The position numbers and the translations under genes were made by a program. Shown here in pieces: positions 1 to 6,431 of a stretch of 9,389 nt of DNA (positions within the stretch are counted from its first letter, which is position 1; each line of letters opens with the position of its first letter). Where the stretch lies: the NCBI GenBank assembly GCA_021823555.1, contig JAKANW010000040.1, forward strand, positions 1 through 9,389, in the 5' to 3' direction. The stretch is from Chloroflexota bacterium. GTDB taxonomy: Bacteria; Chloroflexota; Anaerolineae; Anaerolineales; Villigracilaceae. Below the pieces are notes generated by a model, which saw nothing but the letters and a program-made list of their open reading frames with translations, searched no databases and was not told where the DNA came from.

Positions 1-1
1 G

Positions 2-451
2 AAACTGCTGGGCGGCATGGGCGCCTGCGGCATCGAGACCCGCTGCTGCTCCCAATTCCTGACCGACTTCAGTCCCATCTCGATCAAGATGGCCAAAGAG
101 CAAGGCATCTCGCTCACCCCCTCCGAGATCACCGGCATCTGCGGGCGCCTGCGCTGCTGTCTCATCTACGAATATGAGCAATACGTGGAGGCCCGCAAGG
201 TACTCCCCAAGCGCAATAAGCGCGTCGTCACCCCCAAGGGCGAAGGCAAGGTCGTGGATATCATGCCGCTGACCGGCAAGGTGATGGTCGCCATCGAGGC
301 TGAGGAAGGCCGCACAGAATTCAACACCTTCGAAGCCTCCGAGCTTCAACCGTGGGACGAGCTGGAGGCTCTGCGCCGCAAGGCCGAGGCTCCCTGTGAC
401 CGACACGAAGGCGGCGGATGTACCTGCGGAAAATCCCGCAAAGCCGATTGA
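2..451 (+). CDS. RicT/YaaT-like PSP1-domain protein, 3' part
   Basis: The reading frame is open from the window edge, so the start lies upstream; 149 residues are visible. It matches the PSP1 C-terminal family (B. subtilis YaaT/RicT). Two cysteine clusters are visible, CGIETRCC followed by SQFLTDF, and CGRLRCC followed by LIYE, with the conserved SIKMAKEQ segment between them. After them comes a small beta-rich stretch (KVVDIMPLTGKVMVAIE) typical of the domain end. In B. subtilis RicT joins RicA and RicF in a complex that binds iron-sulfur clusters and helps RNase Y process mRNA; whether this protein does so here is inference. The extreme C-terminus adds an extra Cys/His tail (CDRHEGGGCTCGK) that I do not recall from RicT and that might bind metal. 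The next gene begins 30 bases later on the same strand. Confidence 0.85.
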   Translation, partial: KLLGGMGACGIETRCCSQFLTDFSPISIKMAKEQGISLTPSEITGICGRLRCCLIYEYEQYVEARKVLPKRNKRVVTPKGEGKVVDIMPLTGKVMVAIEAEEGRTEFNTFEASELQPWDELEALRRKAEAPCDRHEGGGCTCGKSRKAD

Positions 452-481
452 CGGCTCGTCCGCTTCGCATCGTTCCCCCCC

Positions 482-1210
482 ATGACTCTCCAACCTGAAA
501 ACTGGCAAACTCCTCAAAAGATTCTGGTCGTCCTGGCCCACCCGGACGACCCTGAATTTTTCTGCGGCGGCAGCCTGGCCCGCTGGGCGCGCGATGGCCA
601 CCAGATCACCTACTACCTGCTGACCTGCGGCGACAAAGGTTTTAACGACTCCTCGCCCAAGGATCTGACGCCGGATGAGTTATGCGCCATCCGGCACGAG
701 GAACAGCAGGCAGCCGCCTCCGTCATCGGCATCCAGGCGGTTCATTTCCTGGACCGGCCGGATGGGTACCTGGTCCCAGACTTGGATCTGCGCCGGGAGG
801 TTGTCCGCATCATCCGCAAGCTAAAGCCGGATATCCTGGTCACCTGCGATCCACAAAACCTGTTCGCCGGCTACGGACTCAACCACCCCGATCATCGCGC
901 TGCCGGCCAGGTCGTGCTTGATGCGGTCTTTCCTGCGGCGGGCAACAAGGAATATTTTTCCGAACTGCTGGCCGAAGGCTGGGAACCCCACATGCCGCGT
1001 GAAGTGTGGGTCTCGCTCACCAACCAGCCCAACGTGATCCTCAACGTGACCGATACCTGGGAAATCAAACTTCAGGCTTTGTTGAATCACAAAACCCAGA
1101 TCGGGGATGTCGAGAAATTCATAGCCCGCATGAGATCCCGTCATACCGAAGACACGACCGATGAACACCCGCGTTACGAAGAGAAATTTCGCGTTATCAA
1201 ATATGGTTAG
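482..1210 (+). CDS. PIG-L/LmbE family zinc-dependent deacetylase
   Basis: The 242-residue protein has the hallmark N-terminal motif AHPDDPEFFCGG (His20, Asp23) and the second motif NHPDHR (His135 to His138). Together these give the His/Asp/His zinc site of the LmbE/PIG-L fold, with Asp22 as likely general base. Family members remove acetyl groups from N-acetylglucosamine-type substrates, for example GlcNAc-PI, or GlcNAc-malate and GlcNAc-inositol in thiol biosynthesis (BshB, MshB). Nothing nearby (no glycosyltransferase or ligase) fixes the substrate, so I do not assign bshB. Length is normal and it appears cytoplasmic, with no signal peptide. The ATG at 482 is the first in frame and precedes the motif by 19 residues; the bases before it (a run of C) contain no Shine-Dalgarno sequence. 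Confidence 0.88.
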   Translation: MTLQPENWQTPQKILVVLAHPDDPEFFCGGSLARWARDGHQITYYLLTCGDKGFNDSSPKDLTPDELCAIRHEEQQAAASVIGIQAVHFLDRPDGYLVPDLDLRREVVRIIRKLKPDILVTCDPQNLFAGYGLNHPDHRAAGQVVLDAVFPAAGNKEYFSELLAEGWEPHMPREVWVSLTNQPNVILNVTDTWEIKLQALLNHKTQIGDVEKFIARMRSRHTEDTTDEHPRYEEKFRVIKYG

Positions 1211-1222
1211 AAAGTTTATAAG
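1194..1222 (+). promoter_or_regulatory. Candidate sigma70-like promoter for the MBL-M20 pair
   Basis: TTATCA (1194-1199) is followed after exactly 17 bases by TATAAG (1217-1222), agreeing with the -35 consensus at 4 of 6 and the -10 at 5 of 6. The -35 lies inside the end of the deacetylase gene. Transcription would start near 1229 and the leader would contain the octamer cluster. This is pattern matching only; read-through from the deacetylase is an alternative. Confidence 0.35.
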
Positions 1223-1255
1223 TTGGAAAGTTCAACATTCAAACCTTCCAACCTT
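1220..1255 (+). other. Imperfect hairpin between deacetylase and MBL genes
   Basis: AAGTTGGAAAGTT (1220-1232) pairs with AACCTTCCAACCTT (1242-1255), leaving one bulged base and one mismatch, with a 9-base loop. Because the right arm is built from the octamers, several alternative pairings are possible. There is no T-run after it, so it does not look like an intrinsic terminator. Confidence 0.4.
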
Positions 1256-1272
1256 CAAACCTTGAACCTTCC
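1233..1272 (+). repeat. Five degenerate tandem octamers (AACCTT core) in intergenic DNA
   Basis: The segment splits into five consecutive 8-base units: CAACATTC, AAACCTTC, CAACCTTC, AAACCTTG, AACCTTCC. The AACCTT core recurs at 1242, 1250, 1258 and 1265 (steps of 8, 8 and 7), with a degenerate AACATT at 1234. It ends 6 bases before the MBL start codon, so it fills the presumed leader where a ribosome binding site would be expected, and none is visible. Its role is unknown; it could be a slipped-strand repeat or a binding site. Confidence 0.7.
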
Positions 1273-1278
1273 GACCCA

Positions 1279-1845
1279 ATGAACATCATCAATCTCGGCT
1301 ATCGTTCGACGAATTATTACGCGCTTGAGATCAACGACGGCAAACTTTTGGTGGACTGCGGATGGCCGGGGACATTCCCTGAATTCTCTGCGGTAGCCAA
1401 ACGTAAAGGGGTGAGCCTGAACGAGATCAAATATGTTCTCGTCACGCACTTCCATCCCGACCATGCCGGCCTGGCCCAGGAACTGAAAAACCTGGGTGCA
1501 AAATTGATCCTGCTGGAAACCCAGGTTGACTTTGTGGCGCCGCTGGCCGATTTGATAAAAAACAAAGATGTCGCTTATATCCCGATCAGGCAGGGCGATG
1601 ACCTGGTTTTGAAATTTGCTGAAAGCAGGAAATTTCTTGCGTCACTGGGGGTCAATGGCGAGATCATCCCTACCCCGGGTCATAGCGACGATCACGTCAC
1701 ATTGATCCTCGACGATGGCTCCGCATTCACCGGCGACCTCCCGCCTCGTTTTCTCGTCACTGAAGATCAACCCGAATTGTCCGCCAGTTGGGACAGGATC
1801 TACCAGCACAAGATCACCCGCATTTTCCCTGCCCATGGAAAATGA
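1279..1845 (+). CDS. Metallo-beta-lactamase-fold hydrolase
   Basis: This 188-residue protein has a complete two-metal MBL site: THFHPDH gives His57, His59, Asp61 and His62; His135 lies in PTPGHS; Asp153 in FTGDL; His186 in the terminal AHGK. It is small for the superfamily (many are 210-300 residues) because it ends right after the last metal ligand, but nothing essential is lost. The superfamily includes glyoxalase II, thiol hydrolases, lactonases and RNA-processing enzymes; the ligand set here fits a general hydrolase and the substrate cannot be told. No signal peptide is seen. The M20 amidohydrolase starts 18 bases after the stop, suggesting cotranscription. The ATG at 1279 fits the fold's start (NIINLGY, first strand), although no ribosome binding site precedes it. 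Confidence 0.87.
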   Translation: MNIINLGYRSTNYYALEINDGKLLVDCGWPGTFPEFSAVAKRKGVSLNEIKYVLVTHFHPDHAGLAQELKNLGAKLILLETQVDFVAPLADLIKNKDVAYIPIRQGDDLVLKFAESRKFLASLGVNGEIIPTPGHSDDHVTLILDDGSAFTGDLPPRFLVTEDQPELSASWDRIYQHKITRIFPAHGK

Positions 1846-1863
1846 AATTAGAAAGGTATCCCC

Positions 1864-3054
1864 ATGTCTGACTTTTTGAACGAAGCTCTTGAACTCTTCC
1901 CCTACACTCGCTCCATGCGGCGAGACTTCCACATGCACCCCGAACTTGGGTTCAACGAAATCCGCACCAGCGGCATTGTCGCCAGGGAACTCGAAGCGCT
2001 GGGCATGGAAGTGACCAAAGGCGTCGGCAAGACCGGCATCGTGGGCCTGCTCGAGGGGACAAAATCTGGCCCCACCCTGCTGGTGCGCTTCGACATGGAT
2101 GCCCTGCCTATTATTGAAGAGACGGGCGCGGAATATGCTTCACAGAACCAGGGCGTCATGCACGCCTGCGGACACGACGGTCACACCGCCGTCGGTCTGA
2201 CCGTCGCCAAAATGCTGCACGCTCATCGCGACAAGTTGGTTGGTACCGTTAAATTCGTCTTTCAGCCCGCCGAAGAGACTCTCGGCGATGAGGGCCTGGG
2301 CGGCGCAGAGATGATGATCCGGGACGGCGCGCTGGGGGATCCGAAACCCGAATTCGCCCTGGCCCTGCATCTGTGGAACGAAAAGCCGCTGGGCTGGCTC
2401 GGGGTCGGTACGGGGCCTGTCATGGCGGGGGCGGAACAGTTCAAGATCCGCATCACCGGAAAAGGCGGGCATGGAGCCGTGCCGCATGCAGCGATTGACC
2501 CGGTGGTCGCCGCGGCGCAGGTGATCACCGCCCTGCAAAGCATCGTGGCGCGCAACGTCGCACCGCTGGAGACTGCTGTCGTTAGTGTGACCTCCATCCA
2601 TGGCGGGACCGCCTTCAACGTGATCCCGCCCGAAGTCGTGCTGGAAGGGACGATCCGCACGTTTGAATTGAGTGTCAGGGAAAAGGTGCTGAAACGCTTC
2701 GATGAGATCATACGCGGCGTGGCGGGTGCGATGGACTGCCAAGTCGAGATGGATGTGCAGCGCGTGACACCGGCTGTGATCAACAATGAACAAGCTGCCC
2801 TGCGCGTGCAGGCTGCCGCGCGGCGCGTCCTGCCTCAATCGGAACTCGATACAGCAAACTATATTACCATGGGCGCCGAGGACATGGCCTTCATGCTCGA
2901 GCGCGTACCGGGTTGTTTTTTCTTTGTCGGTTCGGCCAACCACGAAAAGGGACTCGATTACGGCCACCATCACCCCAAATTCGACGTGGACGAAGATGCC
3001 CTGCCGCGTGCCGCAGCTTTGATGGCTGCCGCAGCGATGGAATTCTTGAAATAG
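1864..3054 (+). CDS. M20-family amidohydrolase (HipO/IAA-amino-acid hydrolase type)
   Basis: The 396-residue protein is of normal length for the M20D group that hydrolyses N-acyl amino acids (hippurate hydrolase, N-acetyl-diaminopimelate deacetylase, IAA-amino-acid hydrolase). Visible motifs are RRDFHMHPELGF near the N-terminus, HACGHDGHT with Cys102 and His104 as likely metal ligands, FQPAEE with Glu137 as probable general base and Glu138 as ligand, His169 in ALHLWNE, and HHHPKFDVDE near residue 370 for the last ligand. The lid (dimerisation) domain, around residues 185-300, contains GKGGHGAVPH and NVIPPEVVLEGTIRTF. It should be a cytoplasmic di-metal enzyme; the exact acyl-amino-acid substrate is not readable. 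GAAAGG lies about 7 bases before the ATG and supports the start. Together with the MBL gene it may form a small catabolic or scavenging operon. Confidence 0.9.
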   Translation: MSDFLNEALELFPYTRSMRRDFHMHPELGFNEIRTSGIVARELEALGMEVTKGVGKTGIVGLLEGTKSGPTLLVRFDMDALPIIEETGAEYASQNQGVMHACGHDGHTAVGLTVAKMLHAHRDKLVGTVKFVFQPAEETLGDEGLGGAEMMIRDGALGDPKPEFALALHLWNEKPLGWLGVGTGPVMAGAEQFKIRITGKGGHGAVPHAAIDPVVAAAQVITALQSIVARNVAPLETAVVSVTSIHGGTAFNVIPPEVVLEGTIRTFELSVREKVLKRFDEIIRGVAGAMDCQVEMDVQRVTPAVINNEQAALRVQAAARRVLPQSELDTANYITMGAEDMAFMLERVPGCFFFVGSANHEKGLDYGHHHPKFDVDEDALPRAAALMAAAAMEFLK

Positions 3055-3070
3055 CCAACCTTACACAAAA

Positions 3071-3103
3071 CGTCCCGAAGGTTTAGGCAGAACCTTCGGG
3101 ACG
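3071..3103 (-). terminator. Perfect 13-bp inverted repeat, probable feoAB terminator
   Basis: CGTCCCGAAGGTT (3071-3083) is the exact reverse complement of AACCTTCGGGACG (3091-3103), with a 7-base loop. On the minus strand it is followed by TTTTGTGT, which fits an intrinsic terminator for feoAB. On the plus strand no T-run follows, so it may only partly stop or protect the end of the amidohydrolase transcript. Confidence 0.75.
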
Positions 3104-3123
3104 GTACGTAATCTTGAAACAAC

Positions 3124-3153
3124 AAAAAAAACGGTCTCTCCCCGGGACTTTTT
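3124..3153 (-). terminator. Possible weak terminator directly after feoB
   Basis: Read on the minus strand, AAAAAGTC is followed by a 9-base loop, GAC, two unpaired bases, then eight T's (the A-run at 3124-3131). The stem is weak, but the T8 tract is conspicuous. It may act together with the stronger stem further downstream. Confidence 0.3.
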
Positions 3154-4856
3154 CATAAGATCAGCAGACTGACACCTCTCACAAAGAGAGCTGCCAGCAA
3201 AGCCACCGCCACCGTCAAGGCGGAGATCGCCAGCATAGCGCGCGTCCCCAGCTCGCGTTTCAGCACGCTGAGGGTAGCCAGGCAGGGCAGATAGAACATC
3301 ACAAAAGTGGCATACGTGACCATTTGCACCCTGGTCAACGCGCTGGCGAAATTTACCGTGCCCAGCGCCTGACTAAGCATCACCAGCGATAGTTCCTTGC
3401 GCAGGATGCCAAAGATGAGCGGCACGCCCACTTCCGCCGGCAACCCCAGGCTCCAGGTCAATGGGCGCGTGAGCCAGTTGAAGACCGCAGCCGCGTGGAA
3501 ATAATTCAAAGCTGCCAGCACGGCGCTGCCAGCAATCAACAACGGCCAGGCCTCCACAATAAACTCCCGCACCCGGAACCAGGCTTTGTTGAACACGTTC
3601 TTCAAGGTCGGGACGCGATAGGCGGGCATTTCAAGGATTAGGCCGGGTGTATCTTCGGGCATCAGGCCGGATAGGATGCGTCCCGTCACAGCAATGACCA
3701 ACAAATTGAACAGGTATAAAGCAAAGGCTGGCAGCGGTCCAAGATAGAACGCCACCAGCCCAAAGACCACCGCCAGCCGCGCCGCACATGGGACTAGAGT
3801 AGCCAGCGCCGCAGCCAGGTAGCGGTCACGCGGCTCATCCAGAGTGCGTGTGGACATGATGGCGGGCACGTTACAGCCATAGCCCAAAATGAATGGCACG
3901 ATGGCCTTGCCATGCAGCCCGATCCGGTGCATCAGCGCGTCCATCAGAAAAGCCACGCGCGGCAAATATCCAATATCTTCCAGAACCCCCAATCCAAACA
4001 GGAAAGGCAGCAAATATGGCAGGACGATGGCTACACCCGCCGCGATCCCCTGCATAACACCCAACACAATTTCGGAAAGGAAGGTCCCGTTGCCAAACGG
4101 CATGAGCACACCTTTAGTCAGTACATCAAACAAGGTCAGCAGCGGAGGCTCGATCAACTTTCCCATTCCATAAACGGCCTGGAAGAATCCCAGCAGTACC
4201 ACCAGCAAAATCACATAGCCCCAAAAGGAATGCAGGAGTACATCGTCCAGCGAGTCGCGCCAGGTAAAATGCCGTTCCCCGTGTGCTACAAAGCGCGTTG
4301 CCAGTTCTCCTGCCTGGACGTGGCGCGTCATCGCGCCACCAGCCTCCTTGTAATTTCTGACTGGTGCTTCCTTCCTGCCCATCTCCAGCGCTTTCAGGAA
4401 AACTCCCTTGACGCCGCGGCCTTTGCTGGCCACCAGGGGCAGGACAGGAATCCCCAGTTCAGCAGACAAGCCTTCCCCATCGACGCACAGGCCCAGACGT
4501 GTGGCTTCGTCCATCATGTTCAGGGCCAGGATCAAAGGCTTATTTAACGGCAGCAGTTCCAGGGTCAGTTCGAGACCGAGCGCCAGGTGTGAAGCGTCCG
4601 CCACGTTGACGATCACATCCACGTTGTTTGAATCCAGATAGTGCGCCGCCTCGCGTTCCGCTGGGCTGCCCTCCCTCAGGGAGTACGCACCGGGCAGGTC
4701 CACCAGTTCAATAACCTCCCCACCCACGCGCACGCGGCTTTCGGTGAAGGTGACGGTCGTGCCGCTGAAATTGCCGGTCTCCGCCTTGTAGCCTGCCACC
4801 TGGTTGAACAGGGTGCTCTTGCCGCAATTCGGCTGGCCGATCAGAGCGACTCGCAT
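3153..4856 (-). CDS. feoB: Ferrous iron transporter FeoB (compact form)
   Basis: FeoB is the inner-membrane Fe(II) importer with an N-terminal GTPase. The 567-residue protein shows G1 at residues 7-14 (GQPNCGKS), G3 DLPG at 53-56, G4 NMMD at 113-116 and G5 SKG at 144-146. A short linker of about 60 residues stands where the GDI helical domain lies, then the membrane part begins near residue 211. The first gate motif GYGCNVPA is at 325-332 and a second gate region is near 475-500 (PLIFGILRKELS); the late FYLPCLATLS signature is present. About eight to ten hydrophobic segments can be counted. It is shorter than the roughly 770 residues of the E. coli protein. I chose the ATG at 4856 because GGAGGAA sits 5 bases upstream and the GTPase begins at once; an upstream in-frame start would add 39 unrelated residues. 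It overlaps feoA by 16 bases. No feoC is seen. Confidence 0.95.
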   Translation of the reverse strand: MRVALIGQPNCGKSTLFNQVAGYKAETGNFSGTTVTFTESRVRVGGEVIELVDLPGAYSLREGSPAEREAAHYLDSNNVDVIVNVADASHLALGLELTLELLPLNKPLILALNMMDEATRLGLCVDGEGLSAELGIPVLPLVASKGRGVKGVFLKALEMGRKEAPVRNYKEAGGAMTRHVQAGELATRFVAHGERHFTWRDSLDDVLLHSFWGYVILLVVLLGFFQAVYGMGKLIEPPLLTLFDVLTKGVLMPFGNGTFLSEIVLGVMQGIAAGVAIVLPYLLPFLFGLGVLEDIGYLPRVAFLMDALMHRIGLHGKAIVPFILGYGCNVPAIMSTRTLDEPRDRYLAAALATLVPCAARLAVVFGLVAFYLGPLPAFALYLFNLLVIAVTGRILSGLMPEDTPGLILEMPAYRVPTLKNVFNKAWFRVREFIVEAWPLLIAGSAVLAALNYFHAAAVFNWLTRPLTWSLGLPAEVGVPLIFGILRKELSLVMLSQALGTVNFASALTRVQMVTYATFVMFYLPCLATLSVLKRELGTRAMLAISALTVAVALLAALFVRGVSLLIL

Positions 4857-5080
4857 GGAACTTCCTCCACCATGATCTTGGCGGCCACGCCGCGGCCCAA
4901 AGCAACTTCGCGGCCATGCGCCTCCACCAGCAACGGCCCGCCCAACGGTGCAGTGCGCAATACCCGCACGCAATCACCGGGATACAAACCCACCTGGCTT
5001 AATTTCGAACGCAGGTGCCCACCGCCAACGGAAACCAATCGCACTTGTTGACCAAGAGGAACTTCTAGTAAAGAAACCAC
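4841..5080 (-). CDS. feoA: FeoA, SH3-like partner of FeoB
   Basis: FeoA is a small cytoplasmic SH3-fold protein that accompanies FeoB and is thought to modulate it. From the GTG at 5080 the protein is 79 residues, the usual size. The start SLLEVPLGQQVRLVSVGGG matches the familiar FeoA opening of a leading strand and a PxGxxxRI-type turn, followed by LSQVGLYPGDCVRVLRTAPLGGPLLVEAHGREVALGRGVA, typical of the fold. A TTG at 5122 would give 93 residues with a nearby AAGGA, but its extra 14 residues (SLGEPCRRHYKQD) look unlike FeoA and the region carries a good promoter, so I prefer the GTG. The feoB start lies inside its last codons. An unrelated exported-protein gene starts divergently at 5197. 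Confidence 0.85.
   Translation of the reverse strand: MVSLLEVPLGQQVRLVSVGGGHLRSKLSQVGLYPGDCVRVLRTAPLGGPLLVEAHGREVALGRGVAAKIMVEEVPCESL
4862..4868 (-). promoter_or_regulatory. Ribosome binding site of feoB
   Basis: GGAGGAA on the minus strand lies 5 bases before the ATG at 4856, inside the end of feoA. It fixes the feoB start and implies translational coupling with feoA. Confidence 0.85.
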
Positions 5081-5086
5081 GTCTTG

Positions 5087-5115
5087 CTTATAATGCCTGC
5101 GGCAAGGCTCGCCAA
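5087..5115 (-). promoter_or_regulatory. Promoter for feoAB, possibly giving a leaderless mRNA
   Basis: On the minus strand TTGGCG (5115-5110) is followed after exactly 17 bases by TATAAG (5092-5087). Only six bases (CAAGAC) separate the -10 from the GTG at 5080, so transcription would begin at or within a base or two of the start codon. No Shine-Dalgarno sequence precedes the GTG. I see no clear Fur-type box, though iron control would be expected. Confidence 0.5.
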
Positions 5116-5196
5116 GTGACAATCATCCTTGCAATTCCAACAAAAAGTCGTTTATTTGGATAGGAATAGTAGAATAGAAGCAGAGAGTCGAATACG

Positions 5197-5790
5197 ATGA
5201 ATAAAAAGCAAGTTGCTGGAATAGCAGTCCTTGTCACAGCGCTCGTGGCCGGCGCTTATACCGCGCTGACCAGGCCGCCTGCCGCCCCGTTGGACGCGTC
5301 ATCCACTACCGCGCCCGCCACCTTGGAAGTATCCGTCCCCAATTCCGATGCGGCTTCCCCCACGCCTGAGCAGCAGGGCTGTTATTACAACTGGGCCTAT
5401 AAAGACCAGCCCAACCTTTCTGCGCAGGTGCAGGCTGCGATCCGTGAAATAGAAGCCGGAGCGGAGGCGCACACCCAGGCTTATGGGGAAGATTGCATCT
5501 ACGCCGACGGCCACGCAGACTTCTCGGCGATGGAGACCGACTTTTACGTGACCCTGCACGTAGCGGACCTGAATGACGAGGCCGACCTGGGAAATTGGAT
5601 TTCCAAAACGATGGGGATTCTAAACCGCTTCCCCCCCGACCAGACACCTGGTCCACAACCCGGACGGGTGAATCTCATCTTTGAGGCAAACGGCCAGCAA
5701 CGCCGGCTGACGTTTAGCATTGCAGATTATCAGAAATTGCCACCCAACCTGAACGGCGCAGATTTGCTGCACGCCCTTTCCCACGAATAA
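5197..5790 (+). CDS. Exported or membrane-anchored protein of unknown function
   Basis: I do not recognise a family. The 197 residues begin with MNKK and a hydrophobic stretch (about 6-24) that could be a signal peptide or anchor; there is no lipobox cysteine. Residues 27-60 are a Pro/Ala/Thr/Ser linker. The rest (61-197) looks like a compact soluble domain with exactly two cysteines (Cys62 in GCYYNWAYKD and Cys100 in YGEDCIYADG) that could form a disulfide outside the membrane. Recognisable text includes METDFYVTLHV and PGPQPGRVNLIFEANGQQRRLTF, suggesting beta strands. It stands alone, divergent from feoAB, with its own terminator. The ATG at 5197 is preceded by a weak purine-rich stretch (GCAGAGAG). 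No function is proposed. Confidence 0.75.
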   Translation: MNKKQVAGIAVLVTALVAGAYTALTRPPAAPLDASSTTAPATLEVSVPNSDAASPTPEQQGCYYNWAYKDQPNLSAQVQAAIREIEAGAEAHTQAYGEDCIYADGHADFSAMETDFYVTLHVADLNDEADLGNWISKTMGILNRFPPDQTPGPQPGRVNLIFEANGQQRRLTFSIADYQKLPPNLNGADLLHALSHE

Positions 5791-5801
5791 ACCGAACAAC
5801 G

Positions 5802-5825
5802 AAACCGCCATTCTGGCGGTTTTTT
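5802..5825 (+). terminator. Intrinsic terminator after the exported protein gene
   Basis: AAACCGCCA (5802-5810) pairs with TGGCGGTTT (5814-5822) across a TTC loop, running into a six-T tract ending at 5825. It begins 11 bases after the stop codon. The -35 of the next promoter starts only five bases after the T-run. Confidence 0.85.
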
Positions 5826-5829
5826 ATCC

Positions 5830-5858
5830 TTGACTCTTTGGGGCAATTATCATACACT
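5830..5858 (+). promoter_or_regulatory. Promoter of the GbsR-like regulator operon
   Basis: TTGACT (5830-5835) is followed after exactly 17 bases by TACACT (5853-5858), matching the consensus at 5 of 6 and 4 of 6. Transcription is predicted to start near 5865, inside the palindrome that follows, leaving a leader of about 30 bases before the ATG at 5897. Confidence 0.65.
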
Positions 5859-5880
5859 ATGTTTAGTAGTTACTAAACAT
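5859..5880 (+). promoter_or_regulatory. Perfect palindrome, probable operator of the GbsR-like regulator
   Basis: ATGTTTAGTA (5859-5868) is the exact reverse complement of TACTAAACAT (5871-5880), with two bases between them. Its half-sites of about one helical turn fit a dimeric winged-helix protein. It begins directly after the -10 and covers the predicted transcription start, the classic position for repression. The adjacent gene encodes such a regulator, so autorepression is the simplest reading, by inference. Confidence 0.75.
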
Positions 5881-5896
5881 TCTAAAAACATAAACT

Positions 5897-6421
5897 ATGA
5901 GTGAAAACCTGACCGAAATCAAACAGGACTTTATTGAGGGGCTGAGCCAAATCAGCCGCTTCTGGGGCTTTCCGAAAGGGATGGGCGCAATCTTTGGCGT
6001 GCTGTATCTATCTCCCGCCCCGCTCACATTGGACGAGATCGTCACGCAGACGGGCTTGACCAAAGGCGCCATCAGCACCGAGGTACGCGCCCTGGCGCGA
6101 CTGGGACTGGTGCATCGTTCTTCGAAGCTTGGCGATCGCAAGGATTATTACGAAGCCGAGACGGATTTCTACAAGTCCATCCGTACGGTCTTGAAGGAGC
6201 GCCAGAACAGCGAGTTCGACCGCGCGGTCGCGTCGGTGAGGGAAACGCTCCAGAAACTGGAGGCAGGCCCGGGGTCCGATCCGGAGCGGGAATTCCTGAT
6301 CGAACGGCTGCGCGCCCTCCAGTCGTTTTTCGATGCCCTCGACGGCCTGGTCCGCGCGGTCAGCACGCTGGAGGGCCTGGGGCTGACGACCATCGAAAGA
6401 GTCCTGTCCATTCTAAAATAA
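5897..6421 (+). CDS. GbsR/MarR-type winged-helix transcriptional regulator
   Basis: This 174-residue protein matches the GbsR-like branch of MarR regulators. The segment GFPKGMGAIFGVLYLSPAPL (about 24-43) and the helix-turn-helix at about 44-70 (LDEIVTQTGLTKGAISTEV then RALARLGLV) are characteristic, followed by the wing (HRSSKLGDRKDYYEAE, 73-88). The rest is helical and likely forms the dimer interface. GbsR in B. subtilis represses choline and betaine genes, but the branch is broad and no choline or betaine genes are present, so that role is not transferred. It is the first gene of a three-gene operon: the next ORF begins 11 bases after its stop. It should bind the palindrome just upstream. 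No clear Shine-Dalgarno sequence precedes the ATG. Confidence 0.88.
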   Translation: MSENLTEIKQDFIEGLSQISRFWGFPKGMGAIFGVLYLSPAPLTLDEIVTQTGLTKGAISTEVRALARLGLVHRSSKLGDRKDYYEAETDFYKSIRTVLKERQNSEFDRAVASVRETLQKLEAGPGSDPEREFLIERLRALQSFFDALDGLVRAVSTLEGLGLTTIERVLSILK

Positions 6422-6431
6422 GGAGATTGAT

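Noticed and set aside
482..1210. Assignment of the deacetylase to bacillithiol or mycothiol synthesis.
   Set aside because: The family is broad and none of the partner glycosyltransferase or ligase genes is in the window.
2140..2973. A long open frame on the minus strand within the amidohydrolase gene.
   Set aside because: It is an antisense shadow: its translation is rich in His/Asp/Arg with no recognisable domain, and the plus-strand gene has all family motifs.
3071..3103. The AACCTTC in the terminator stem resembles the octamers upstream of the MBL gene.
   Set aside because: A seven-base match is expected by chance here and the stem is explained as a terminator; no shared longer sequence is visible.
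4857..4973. An N-terminal extension of 39 residues on FeoB.
   Set aside because: It lies in the feoA coding region in another frame, has no FeoB similarity, and the GGAGGAA directly before 4856 marks the true start.
5129..5158. TTGCAA and TATTTG as a promoter for the exported protein gene.
   Set aside because: The spacer is 18 and the -10 match poor; other AT-rich hexamers such as TAGAAT fit no -35, so no promoter is assigned.
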